A stretch of DNA of 64,000 nucleotides. It comes from Hydractinia symbiolongicarpus. Its lineage: Eukaryota; Cnidaria; Hydrozoa; Anthoathecata; Hydractiniidae. The number at the start of each line of letters is the position of its first letter. The first letter of the stretch is position 1. The stretch covers positions 7,502,001 to 7,566,000 of the forward strand of contig NC_079879.1 of assembly GCF_029227915.1 (NCBI RefSeq). The letters are read 5' to 3'. Positions 47,101 to 59,896 of the stretch are shown in pieces. The notes under the pieces are model-generated. The model saw nothing but the letters and a program-made list of their open reading frames with translations. It was not told the origin of the DNA and ran no database searches. The position numbers and the translations under genes are program-made.

Positions 47101-50100
47101 TTTTTTATACAGTGAATAACAGTAAATATGTATTTTCGTTTTCTTTATTTTTTAAAGATTAGAAATGTGAAGCAATTTTCTTTATATATTAGGCCATTGA
47201 GATCCTGCTCAAGTATTCAGCAGAAATAGATTGCAGTGACCATGAAGGAAAGACACCTATTCATGATGCTGCAAAGTTTAGAAAGTTTAACTGCTTAAAA
47301 TTACTTATTGAGGCTACTCCAGCTCTTGTTAATTCAACAGATGATCGTGGCAGGTCACCGTTACACTTAGCAGCCATTAACGGTCACAAGTAATAGCATT
47401 TTATACTTATACTCTTATGATGTAACTTCCTTTGCCAATACTTAAAAAATTGCAAGCTTGCAAATCTAATCAAAAACCACAATGTTTGTTCCTATAAAAA
47501 TTTGTTCCCTTGCAGAGCTTTTTTCCTTTTTAATTAAAGTATGTTTTGCTTGAATTTTATTTCTGTTTCTAGACGCATTTGTCATATCTTAATAGAGAAT
47601 GGAGCAGAAACATTTTGCAAAGACGATGTAAACTGGACTCCTCTCGACTATGCTGCACAATATGGTCACTCCAAAGTTGCGAAGTTGTTATTAGACAATG
47701 ATGCACCTGTAGATGCGGTTGATAAAAATGGTGAAACTCCATTGCACCATGCCTCTATGTGTGGACACATTGATTGTATCAATTTATTACTTGATAACAA
47801 TGCAAGTATATCACATCAAAATAAAGATGGAAAAAACTGTCTAGATTTCGCTGTAGAGAATCATGAGAGGGATGCTTGCATGGCATTTATAAAACACAAA
47901 AGGCATGTATATTTTTGCACTCTGCATCATAAGGTTTTTTATTGTGTAAACATGCAGTGTAAAACAAGCCTTACCTTCTAAACACATTTTGTTACAATAT
48001 AGGTGGAAAGAAGCAATCAGTCATGTCGACAATAATGGTACACATCCAATGGAGAAACTCATCGCAGTAGCACCTGAAGTTGCAGAAGTTATATTAAACA
48101 GATGTATGCAGCCATCACAGCATTCGGTCACTCATCCAAATTACAGCATCACCTATGACTTTGAGTATATTGATCTAAATCCTAATGATCAAGTGAACGA
48201 AATTTATTTTGGTCCCTCCTGCATGCTTTTCCATCACAGGGAGTCGTTGTTGTCACATCCCGTCACAGTCGCATTAATAAATGATAAATTTGCACAGTTA
48301 GGGTTACGCATGTTTGTGGGAAATCTAGGTGTTTATCTTGTGTTCGTTGGTCTGCTCACATCATTAGTTCTCGTTGACAAAGACAGGTAAACTTTTACTG
48401 CTAATTTGAATGATTATTAACTGCTTAAGTATTCAAGTGATTATCATACAAAGTGCACACATCTAAAGAAAATAATCTTGATAAGTCACCCCTCTATGCA
48501 ATGATTTTTTGCACATGATTGTGGGGTAACAAAGATTTGAGTTTGATAGTATTTATCCAGTGTATAACCAACTTTAGATCAATTGATTTAAATTGCCCGT
48601 TTTTATTTGTTTTGTTTTTATTCACAATTGATTCTTATTTCCGTTTAGAATGAGCAAGATGGAAACTCAACGCATCAAAACTAGAACTCAGCGAACTGTA
48701 CCTTGGGTACTTTTAGCTTTTACTATCATTCAGATTGTGAAAGAGCTGGTTCAGTTATTTTTCTTGCGTTGGCGATACTTCAAAGACATAGCTAATTACC
48801 TGGAGATTATCTTATACACTGCAACTATTGTTTTTATCATACCTTTTATCATACAAAACCTGGACCCAAGTTTTAATATAAACCCTCTGGAATTAAATTC
48901 AACAAACCTTACTGAAAGTCAACAAAAATATTTACAGTCGTTGGAAAGTATAAAATGGAATGTCGGATCGATTGTAATTCTTATTTCATGGCTCAACCTA
49001 CTTTTACACTTGTATGCATTTCCATTTTTTGGAATTTATGTTGTCATGTTTATTGAAGTATTCAAAACAGTGATCAGTGTGTTGTTTGTATTCGGCATGT
49101 TCATAGTCGCTTTCGGCTTAGCTTTCTTTGTTTTATTGGATACACAAGATGCGTTCAGATATCCTGGTCGTTCTATCATCAAAACTGCAGTAATGTCGAT
49201 TGGAGAATTGGAATATTCTGATATTTTTTTACCTACAATAGATGAACCGTATAAAGTGCCTTACACAGTTTTAACGTTTTTTATATTAGTCCTTTTTCTT
49301 TTTATGATGCCGACATTGCTGATGAATTTACTGGTAAGTGCCGTCATGTTTTTAAAGGAAATTTATTTTCAAGGTGAAAATTTTAGTGGGAATTGAAAGT
49401 GTATTCTGCAGAAAACTTTTTTGAGGCCTCCTATTGTAAAAGTTAACTAATGTGTATGTAACCTGTGGGTTTTTTTGCCAGAAATATTAAAGCAGGTACC
49501 AGGATGCATTATTTCTATCATAATTTTTTTTGCAAGATGTATAAGTGACACTACCAATAAGAAGGTGTCAAATTTGTACAATTCTATAAATGTTTGTCTT
49601 GATTTTGCCTCAAATTTACTGTGTTATTCCCTTATGTAAACACCTAGTCTTTTAACCCCTTTTGCCCAAATGATTTCATATGGCTATCACAGGATAATTA
49701 GGGGTTAACGTTCTCTTTCACGAACGAGGTGCACAGTCTTGTAAACAGCAAATAAAAAAGTAGTAAATCACGAGCACCACAAAAAAAGGTTATATAGTAA
49801 AATCCTATCATTATAATAATCTTCTTCTAGGTTGGGTTGTCCATTGGAGATATTGAAGCTGTTAGAAAAAATGCATACCATACAATATTAAAAGCACAAA
49901 TCAAATACTTGCGACTGTTCGAAAAGAGCGATCGCAAACTTTTAAACTCAATGATTTCTTATAACAAGAAAAAGGTTTACAGACCAAACAATAAGTTTTG
50001 GTGGAGGTACAAAACTAGATTTAACTTGTTTATATTTATGTGCTATCACTACAGAGAGTAAAACAAGGCGTAATAAACTGCTGAGTGTGTATGGGCGTTT

Positions 50101-50832
50101 AGTTCTTCAAGAGTATACCAACTTTGTTAGGCTTATAATTGGGCTGGACTACACTTAGCTAAGATTTTATGTTAGCTAAAAGAATGAGCTTAAACAAGAA
50201 AGCTAAGAGAAACTTTTTTCAGCATTTATTCTACCTTTTGATCAGATCAATACATCATAAAATTGCAATGTCAGTTAGTATTCTGACACTTGCCTGGGTT
50301 CGCATAAAATACTCTCACATATTTCTGATGAGAATCAGAGCGAGATTGGAGTATTCTTGGGTAATAAAATGCGTATTATTTAACTGCAAAGTGTAGAATT
50401 GTGCTTGATTACAATATTTCTTTCTGCTTATAGACATCAAACTGGTGGTTTCTTTTCTTTTCTGATATATCTGTGAGTTTTTTTATATTATTTTTGCATA
50501 TGCTTTTGTTTATTCTAATAAAATATTTTAAAGCTGTAATATTAAGGTATCTTAAAATTTTTTGCTTGTTTTGTCATTCTTTAAGTTACTCTCACGTTTT
50601 TTTCCCTGACAGGTTCTTTAATTGGCTCATTAAGTCAGATCACGAATTGTTGAAAGAAAACCAGTTAGAAGTTAGTAGCAGAGAGGAACATATTCTTAAA
50701 GAGTTAAGCGTCAACAGGAAAGAGTTGGACAAACAAAAGAAGCGTATTAAAACATCAATAGAGTTGCTCGAAGATGATGCGGATACTATTAAGAAGATAT
50801 ACGAAAGACTAAAAATCGAGGAGGATGATTGA
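44129..50832 (+). CDS. TRPA1: TRPA1-like cation channel, gene B
   Basis: Second TRPA paralogue with the same layout as gene A. Exons: 44129-44664, 44791-44962, 45544-45709, 46272-46560, 46640-46967, 47193-47389, 47573-47902, 48003-48386, 48649-49333, 49831-50006, 50613-50832, giving 1160 residues. The first exon, counted from ATG 44129, is 536 bp, exactly as in gene A, which supports this start. A long acidic stretch (DSDKENDEKSDKNDKDDEDE) precedes the ankyrin repeats. The pore reads GELEY (986-990). Intron 7 must use a GC donor (AAAAG|GCATGT), since only that keeps the exon at 330 bp and in frame. The last exon encodes a coiled-coil tail ending EEDD. An N-terminal exon upstream is possible, because an acceptor (TTTTTAG) lies 15 bases before the ATG. 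Confidence 0.93.
47903..47904 (+). other. GC splice donor, gene B intron 7
   Basis: The intron begins GCATGT where genes A and C have GTAAAC and GTAATG. The exon ends AAAG as in gene A. Intron 47903-48002 ends in ATATAG. GC-AG introns are a known minor class, usually with AG before the GC, as here. Confidence 0.8.
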
Positions 50833-51247
50833 AAGTTTACAAAAAAATGAAATATTATTTTTACTGTTGACTTCGCTATTTCGACAGGTTCAGGTTTTTC
50901 AGTTACAATTACGTTATTTAAGTTGCTGTGTAAAAAAGACCTAACTAAACAAGTCATTGTCACATGTCCTCAAATCTCCTTGTGCTGTATAAATACTTCC
51001 CAAACTTCTATATTTTATAAGTGTTCAGATTATTGGTACTGTTACAACTTATCTAAAATTAGACTTTGCATGTTTGACACTGTTCATCTAATTGTTATGG
51101 TGTATCAATATTAATGTAAGAAATTTTTTTTACATGTTATGTGTTCGGTGTGGTTTTACATGATTTTGTTCTAATGAGCAAGATTAGTTAACAAAGCTTT
51201 AGTTCCTCAAACCCTTCTTAAAGCTGTAGCTTTCTGTATTATCCCAA

Positions 51248-51253
51248 AATAAA
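51248..51253 (+). terminator. Poly-A signal candidate, TRPA gene B
   Basis: AATAAA about 415 bases after the stop codon of gene B and about 430 bases before the start of gene C. Confidence 0.45.
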
Positions 51254-51391
51254 GTATTAGCGTTTACTTCATTTGACACAAAAGTGTGATTTTTAAAAAA
51301 ATATTTTTAAAGTTTTATCAATTTTTTATTATTATTTTGCATTTTGTGATATTGTTAATATAGTTTTGTACTAGTAACCTCAGGAATGTAA

Positions 51392-51421
51392 ATATATATT
51401 TATATATATATATATATATAT
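51392..51421. repeat. TA dinucleotide microsatellite
   Basis: An almost pure (AT)n run interrupted once by TTT, between genes B and C. Confidence 0.85.
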
Positions 51422-51684
51422 TTGAAAAGAAAAAAAACATTTTTATTTTATTTTATTTTAATTTATGAATTTCTGTACGAGTTTACAATAACTAAAAGGA
51501 TGAAACATCAGTTGAATGCTGAGACAACACCAGGGTGTGTTTTACATCGAATTTGTTTAAGATATGTTTGTTTTTTTTGTTTGTGTTTTTTGTGGACATC
51601 TTTCTCATGTAATATTGGCCCGTACCAAATCGGTAAGATGTAAGCTTTTTAAAAGTACGTGTTATTTTATGCTTTAGTAAAAAA

Positions 51685-54600
51685 ATGAGTATACGATTGT
51701 TAAACTTGAGAGGACGAGTTGAAGATGAACCAGACGGCCCGGAAAACGACGAAAAGAAAACAAACGGCCCTGCTGAATATCGTTTGCTAAAAAATGAAGT
51801 TCCAGAACCCAGAGGAAGCTCATCATCATTGGCAGATCTTGACGACGAAAAGAGCATATCCAGTGATTCATACATCTCCTTACACCAAGCTGCCAGCGAG
51901 GGATCAATTGATCTTGTCAAGCGCTTCTTCGCAGAGTATAATAACCCGGTTGATAGAGATAATGCACGCGACCAACGTAACGCTCAAGGTTATACAGCAT
52001 TGCATCTGGCTGCTCGCTACAACAGAAAGAATGTGTTGGCGTATTTGTTAGATCTGGGTGCTGCTATTGACGATGTCGACGGAGAAGATTCGAACACTCC
52101 TTTACTGCTCGCAACAAAGTATACTTCTTATGTGTCATTGAAAAAAATGCTGTTCTTTTCTATTAGCTAATCGCTTTCTGCTTATTGTTGTTATGCAATG
52201 TCAGGTATTATTTGGGGAAATGTCACGGGATATCGTGTACGAATTCACTGAGCTGATTTTTCTTCCCGTCTTTTGCATTCAGGTATAACATGAAGTTAAG
52301 TGCAAAGTTATTGATCGAACGTAACGCGAAAGCAACAATTCGTAACAAATATGGTACAACGGCGCTTCATTTCGCAGCTCGCCGTGGTAATGCTGATTTG
52401 TGTAAACTATTGTTAGACAAACCCAATGTTGATATTAATGCTACAGATAATGGTTTGGTAAGTTTTTGATATTTTGCCTCAAACTAAAACATCACTGACT
52501 GTCAGACTGAAAAAGAAATGTGTGAGGTAGATATTTTTTCTTGTATTGTTAAAATAAAAGTAAAGTGAAGTAGATATACAGCATGGCGCTTGATCTGAGA
52601 GAATGCGATAAAAAAGTTAAAGGAAATTTTATAATATCTTGCTAAAACCTTTTTTAGGGTTTAAGAAACATTGTCGTTGTAGAATATTTTAGGTGTAAAT
52701 CAACTTATGAATCGATAACACGTTTGCCCTTAGTTGGAATTTTATTTTAATATTACCGTTTTGTTGAACTGGTTGTCTTTGTTGAAATGATTGTCTTCCG
52801 TTTAGGCTACTCCCCTTCACATGGCTATGTTGGGTGGTAGTGAACCTATAACCAAACTGTTAATTGACAGTGGAGCGGACGTCAATGCGCAGGACATTGA
52901 AGGAGAAAGACCAATCCACTATGCTGCTGCTGAAGACGCAGGAGATCTGATTGTATTGTTAGCAAAAGGAGGTATGTAAAACAAAACATAATCGACTAAG
53001 ACTCATTTTAAAAATGTCCAAGCGAAACAGCGAATACACTAGATTTGTTGTAAAAATGGCAAGGGGTCTGTTTTAAAAGTTCCCTTTTCTGGAAAGTTCC
53101 ATAACAAAACTCTCAGTTTTCTGCTTCCAAGTATTTTGGATTTTAAGAGTTATAGTATAGTGTAGTATAGTGTAGTTATAAGTCTCTTCCTGATAGGTTT
53201 ATAAAAATTGATACAGAAATATGTAAAGCCTTTTTTAAAAAATATTATTTACCATAGCTTTAAGAGGAGTTGAAGAAGCGGATCGAAAGAAAACACAAAA
53301 ACAATTCGTCAATGCTGGTTCATATGAGAAAGACACAGCGTTACATGTGGCTGCACAAGCCGGCTACGAAGAGACTGTCAAGACACTTGTGACTATTGGA
53401 GCAGATGTAAACTTGCGTACTGATACAAATCAAACAGCGTTACATCTTGCTGCTATTAGTGGCCAAACAGCTGTGGTAAGGTTTCTGGTGATGAACAACG
53501 CGAGAGTAAATGCTATCGATGCAGAACAAATGACACCGTTGCATAGGTAGAGTTGACGTATTATACTGCAAAACTAGTTCCTTTTTTTCTACCTCGTTTT
53601 AAGAGGTAGCAAAGAGGGGATCACAAGAACGGAAAATGTTAATACGGCAAGGGATTGTAAACATTTTTGGTGGGGTTGTTGTGGGGGCTACATAAGTTAT
53701 GTGATACCGTCAACAATACTCCTAAACAACAGAGGGTTGATATGTGATCAACTTAATGTAATTTTAATAGGGCGTGCCAATATGGTAGATTAGAGACGAT
53801 TCGATTCCTGAAAGAACGCGGTGCACGATTAGATGCGAAAGATAAAGACAATTTCACTCCATTGATGTGCGCAGTGTGGAAGGGACAGAACGAAGTTGTA
53901 AAGTATTTGTTGGATGAAGGAGCGAACATTAAAATCACAGACTTACTTAACAAAACTGTTTTACATCTTTCAATTGAAGAAGATCACTACGATACATTGA
54001 GTCTGTTGATGCAGCTTGGAGGGACGGAGTTGGTGCAAAAAACTGATAAGGATTATAAGACGCCGCTGCATTACGCTGCTGCTATGGGGAACGAACCCGT
54101 AAGTTAGCTTTTTTGTTGAAGTAAAGTATAATCGACTACTTGCTAACTCGTTTTTTTCAATAATTTGAAATTTTTTTAGTCCATTGGACTTTTTGCAATC
54201 GCTCTAAAATCCTCTCGATATTTCGTAATTCGAATAGAAAAATATCGAAGCGAATTCTCTATTTAGGGATCTCAAACTTTATAATCTTAGACTGTTTGTC
54301 TTACAAAATATGACTTAAAGAACTTGTTCATATAATTAGTTAGATGGAACAGCATGAAATTAGGAATTAACCTCTTATATTGGTTGAGGTTGAGGTTCGA
54401 TTTTAGTAGCATGTACAATTCGAAAGCTGTTTCTTTAAACTGGTCTATTTTTTTAATATTATATTGTGTGCCAGAAGACGAACATTTTTTTATGTTTACA
54501 GTCTGTGAAACTTCTTATCAACAACGATGCTGAACTTGATCTGGGTGACTGTGAAGAAAAGACACCACTGCACAATGCTGCAGAAAAGGGACATCTAGAC

Positions 54601-57600
54601 TGCGTCAGTATAATAGGAAAAGCGTCACCTGGAATTATCAACTCCACTGATGAAAGAGGGCGCTCCCCGTTGCATCTGGCAGCTATGATGGGACACATGT
54701 AAGCTGTAGATTTATTTTTAGGATTTTTTGGTCATGCCTGGCTTATTGTACCGGAGCAGTAGTGGCTATTGTATTAGTTATTTAATAGCTCATTTTTAGA
54801 TTGCTTTAAAATAATAACTGCTATAATTAACTGAATAAGCGCCCTCGTGTTTAAAAGCGCGCTGTGGTAAAGCTCTCCTGTTAAGTCTAATAAATATCCA
54901 GAGCGTTTGTTCATTCATTTGCGGTACCTGGTTACAGCAGTACGCGTCTGTTTTAAAAAATGTTAGTGCAGCCCTTACCGACTCGTGAGAATTTAAAAAT
55001 AACGACTCGTCTCGAAGGCTCTAGTAATGGTAAAGTTATTTCTCCACTGTATTTAGATACGTTACTGAGAGTTTGATTGAGATGGGTGCAGAGACGTCGT
55101 GCCGCGACGACGTTAATTGGACGCCGCTAGATTATGCAGCGCGCTATGGTTTTCCGAAAACATTAAAGGTGCTGCTAGATAACGACGCCGATGTCGACGC
55201 GTGTGATAAGAACGACTCCACACCTCTCCATCACGCGTCGCAACATGGTAACGTGAGCTGTATAGTACTACTGTTGGATAATGGTGCTAGTATACATAAA
55301 AGAAACAGAGATGGAAAGAATTGTTTGGATTTAGCGGTTGAAAACTTTGAAAGAGATGCCTGCAAGGCTTTGATTAAGCATAGAAGGTAATGTTGTGTGT
55401 AAACACCGTTCGTAGAAGTTTTTATTGGATCAATTTTAGCTGCTTCCAAAGCATAGAGGTGTTTAAATTTAAATGCAAGCATTTCAAAGCCTTATTATTT
55501 AACTTGCTTAAACTACGGAATACTACGCCTACATAATTAGTAAGGATGTATTTTTTATGTTGCAGGTGGCATGAAGTTGTATCCAATCTCGATAACGATG
55601 GAGTTCATCCACTCGAGAAGTTGATCGAAGTTGCTCCCGATGTTGCGGAGGTCGTTTTAAACAATTGCATAGAGCATTCAGACGTTGCCAAAGACCACGT
55701 AGATTACAACATCACGTACAAATTCCACCTGCTTGATTTACCACCAAGTCAACAAAAGAATGATGTCTACTTCGCTCCGTCCACCATGGTTCGATTCCAG
55801 CGTGAGAATCTGCTTCGCCATCCTTTGACTGTGCAGTTGATTAATGATAAGTGGTGCCGGCTTGGACGATGGATTTATATGACCAGTTTAACTGTGTACT
55901 TGTTGTTCGTATCTCTGCTCACTGCGTTAGTCGTGATTGAAAAACACGAGTAAGAATAATTTTGATTTTTTTTCTGTTTTGCAAATTATTTCTGAATAAA
56001 TAATCTTTATTTTGTACTTACTATAGTCAAAAAGATTTGATTGCAATGCTGAAAGGGAATGCATCTCTGAATAGCTCAACGCCGTACAGTTCACTTCAAT
56101 GCCACGACACGACGCGTTTTTCCACCGTCGTCCCTTGGATGACGCTTGGTTTAGCGTGTTTTCAAATCTTTAAGGAAGTTACGCAAGCAATGTACCTAGG
56201 AAGGAGGTATTTATTGGATCCGGTGAATTGGTTCGAGTTCATGTTGTATTTTGCTACCTTTCTTTTCATGTTGCCATTCATACTATGCCAGGTGGATAAG
56301 AGTTTGATCACCCGCGACCTTGAAAGCATGAAATGGCAAGCTGGCGCCGTCTCAATTCTATTTGCGTGGTTTAACTTACTGCTTTATTTAAAACGTTTTC
56401 CGTTCTTTGGATTGTATGTGGTCATGTTTACTGAGATTTTCGTGACGCTCGTGAACGTGTTGTTGGTGTTCAGTATACTTATTGTCGGCTTTGCTTTATC
56501 GTTTTATGCGTTGGTGAACGTGCAAGACGATTTCAAAATGCCGGGCCGTTCGATCGTGCGAACAAGTGTGATGATGATTGGGGAATTGGATTACGACGCA
56601 ATGTTTACTGAAAATTTTCCTCACAGTAGAAAGAAATATCTACCTTACAAAGCAATGACTGTGTTCATTTTTCTTTTCTTCCTGATTATTATGTCGATAA
56701 TTGTTATGAATTTGTTGGTAAGTACATTTTATTGCGTAAGTGTTAGATTTCTATGGCATTATAAGCGTTCTAATGTGAATTCTCTTTTTAGTTTTTGTTA
56801 AGCTTAACTTTTACGCGTTTTTGTTTGAAAGCAGTGAAGACATGTTAGTTATTTAATAAATTGTAGAATTTTACGATAGCCGAAGCATTTTTTTAGTGGC
56901 GTTTGCACAGCAATAATTTCTACGAATGTTGGACGAAATTTTTTGTAGCTTACATGTTTGAGTAAGGTTTTTGGCTATCGCAGACAATCTTAAAATCTAA
57001 ACCGAACATGTCTGCTTAACCTTAACAATTTTTTATTTTTCAAGACATCAGATAAGTGAGTAGACCCTTTTTCGATTGGCTGACACAAGTCATTTTCTGT
57101 TTGCAATAAGTGACTTGATTGGTTCGTTGGTATTATCTTTCTGTTTTGAATTTAGACCATTAAACTTTTGTTTAATTTACAGGTTGGTTTAGCTGTTGGA
57201 GATATCGAATCAGTTCGAAAAAATGCATATCTTCGTATTTTGGAAGCTCAAGTTCACATTTTAAAAGTATTAGAACGGACATACCCGAAGTTTATTTTAC
57301 GCAGCGTATACAGAGATCACGCTATTGTTAAACCTAACAAAAGAAGTCATTATAGAAAGTAGGTATTTTCTCAACGAATAACATACAATTCAAGAGTCCA
57401 TATAGCTCCTATACCTTTAAAAATCCTATGAAAGGGTAAAAAAACTAAAAATATATTTTTAGAGCGTGGTTCGAAGAAGAGCCTTTAAATTTTGATTGTC
57501 AAGTCTTTTAGAAATTAAATAAAAATTTTTCGTAAAATTTAAAAATATACATTTCGAAACTTTCTTTTACGCAAAATTTCCTTTACGCAAAATTTCCTAT

Positions 57601-58094
57601 TAAATTTATTTTTGAAAACTGTAAAATATATTTTTATTTTCCTTTTTTGCGAAACTGTGTAGGGTGTCGTATGAAAAACACAAAAAAGAGTACACAAAAC
57701 GAGTACATTTTTTCGCGTGTTTTGTTTCGTTTACATGTTTTTTTTTCTTTAAGGAAATTTAGGAACGTCTAGAGTGTCGAAGAAACATGCAAGAAGTAAA
57801 AAATGTAAACTCACAGTGACTAAATAAACCACCGCTGAGAAATGTTTTAAATTCTTTGCCATATAATTTAGATTTATGGACTGGGTTGGCAAGTTTAATT
57901 CCGACGCCTTGATAGATGAACAAATTGAAATGGGAGGGAAAGAAGAATTGATCATTCGTGAAGTTGAATCACAGAGACAAGAGTTAGAAAAACAAAAAGA
58001 AAAAATGAAAGCTTTGATGAGCATGATCGAAGAGCACTGCGCAAGGACGAAACGAATCGCTAGAAAATTGGAAGTTACTGACCTTGAATGCTGA
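51685..58094 (+). CDS. TRPA1: TRPA1-like cation channel, gene C
   Basis: Third TRPA paralogue. Exons: 51685-52118, 52283-52457, 52806-52971, 53258-53546, 53771-54098, 54502-54698, 55057-55386, 55566-55949, 56027-56717, 57183-57358, 57872-58094. They join to 3393 bases, exactly 1130 codons plus stop, with canonical GT-AG introns throughout. The N-terminus is about 34 residues shorter than in A and B and less acidic. It has about 17 ankyrin repeats, an S1-S6 core with pore GELDY (953-957), VGLAVGDIESVRK after S6 and a coiled-coil tail. In the pre-S1 linker, residue 654 is His at the vertebrate Cys621 position and residue 674 is Cys at the Cys641 position. This gene is visibly richer in CpG than A and B. 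Confidence 0.94.
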
Positions 58095-59830
58095 TTTGGA
58101 TACACTAGACTCGATGATCAAACCTGTGTTTTGCGGTCAATCCTATTGGATTTAGTTTTCACTATCTTCAGGCTTCTGAAGATATATAATATAATAATAT
58201 AAACTTATTAGGAAACAGTTTGGAATGACGAGTTGTTAAAGAACCAACCACTTGTTGTTTGCCATAAATATCGCACAATATTTTTTAACAATCACAAATA
58301 TTTTGATTTTAAACATTTTTTAACTCATTCTAATAATCTATGGACTGTTTCTATTTTAAGAGAAGAAAATTTTTGCGTAAAAATTTTTTGACGATTGTTT
58401 GAAAAAATGGGCGAAAGCATTTAAGCAAAAATAACTTTCAATAACGAACCCTCAAACTCGCTACACACGGACCATTTAATTCAAGGTTGGGAGAATTTGG
58501 GATAAAATTTTGCGAATCAAAGAAGATGGTTTTTTTTTGTTAATTTTTTTCGATTGTTGGCTCTTTTATTTGTCATCTGAAACATTGTGATACGTTCCCT
58601 TGCACAGGCCAAGAAAGTTCGAGATATGAAAAGTTCTGATGAGGTATCCCCTTTCTCAACCCAACTTATATATATGCTGCATAAAATATTTGATTAGGCC
58701 CCTATAATGGTTGTAATGGACAAAATGTATATATTCATTTTTGCACTTTTTTAATTTTGTATATAACATTGTTTATCCATATAAATGCTGTATTTTCTGT
58801 CAAGCTTAAGCAATGTGTCGATGTTTATTTTGACAGATAAATGTCAATACAAAGGGTCGCCATTCTTATAAAACTTTTCTAATGAGCCACTTTTTTCTCT
58901 GTTCACTTCGCTACAAAAACAGACCTCTTTGCTTCGATTTCATTATATCCTAAGACCAAAGAGTAGTGTTTTGAAGCAGTGCAAGCTAAGTTGTAGCGGG
59001 TGAGAGATGAGCGAAAATCCTTAGTCAAGAGGTTGCTTTATTGGTATCTAAAGGAACGCGCTTCGTTTCCACTTGGCAATAACATTTTGAAAATAGAAGA
59101 AGGGGTTGAAGATTTAAAACTAGTACGGTGACACTCCAGTGCGACCACCCAAGTAACTTTTTCTTTGTTTAAGTAGAATGAGTTAATATGTCAATCAATC
59201 GCAACCTGTGACCTGCGTGGACCTGCCACACCGTGTTACTTTCGCCGATACAAACTAGACACCACCGTGAGAATTCGTCCATACGTAACGACGAGTGAGT
59301 GAAAATTATCTCCCTAATCCAAAGATTACCTTTATTTGGCCTCGCGAAAACAATTAATAAAATGGTACTGAAGCTGCGTACCAAAATTCAACTCCATACA
59401 AAAACGGAATGTCAGGGTGAATATAGCGCCCAAAATTTGACATCCCTTGTCTAAAGTGGTCTTAGGACAAGAACTTAAAGTGTTTTCGATATTTGAAGTT
59501 AGTTACCTTCAGGGAAGTACTTTTGCCGTTTAAAACTGTCATTATCAAAAACTTCTAAAGAAAATAAAAGTTTTTTTAGCGGAACTCGTTACCTTATGTT
59601 GCCTACTTTTGCAAAACTTTATTTTGCAATTTGCCCTAAAAAATTTCGAGTCAACAAATCGCACCGCAGTAACAAGAAAGGCTACACCTTAAAAGGGACA
59701 AATTTAAACTTAAAGGACTTGATTCGCCAAAATTAAATTTCCACCTTTTTTTTGTTTTTTTTTATGGACACAATTTGCGACAATTCATCATTTTCTTCCG
59801 ATCGCAAGAAAATATTTTACACTAAGGTTT

Positions 59831-59896
59831 CTGGATGGAGATTTCGAACTTCTAACCTTGTAAGACGAATGCGCTTAACCTTCTTACCCTACTGCA
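59831..59896 (-). repeat. tRNA-derived SINE-like or tRNA-pseudogene relic
   Basis: The minus strand reads GGGTAAGAAGGTTAAGCGC (A-box-like) and, about 22 bases later, AGTTCGAAATC (B-box-like). The T-arm is partly paired. The 5' acceptor side does not pair with the 3' side, so it is not a working tRNA. Confidence 0.4.

Larger units (their letters stand above)
50833..51684. other. Spacer between TRPA genes B and C
   Basis: An AATAAA poly-A signal at 51248-51253 probably ends gene B. A TA microsatellite lies at about 51392-51421. The spacer ends in a pyrimidine-rich GCTTTAG acceptor at 51677, eight bases in front of the gene C ATG. No exon is seen with confidence. A donor-like CG|GTAAGATG at about 51633 could belong to an untranslated first exon. 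Confidence 0.45.

Noticed and set aside
51422-51643. 73-codon frame as first exon of TRPA gene C
   Set aside because: Its hydrophobic Cys/Phe-rich product has no counterpart in genes A and B, and the implied intron would be only about 45 bp.
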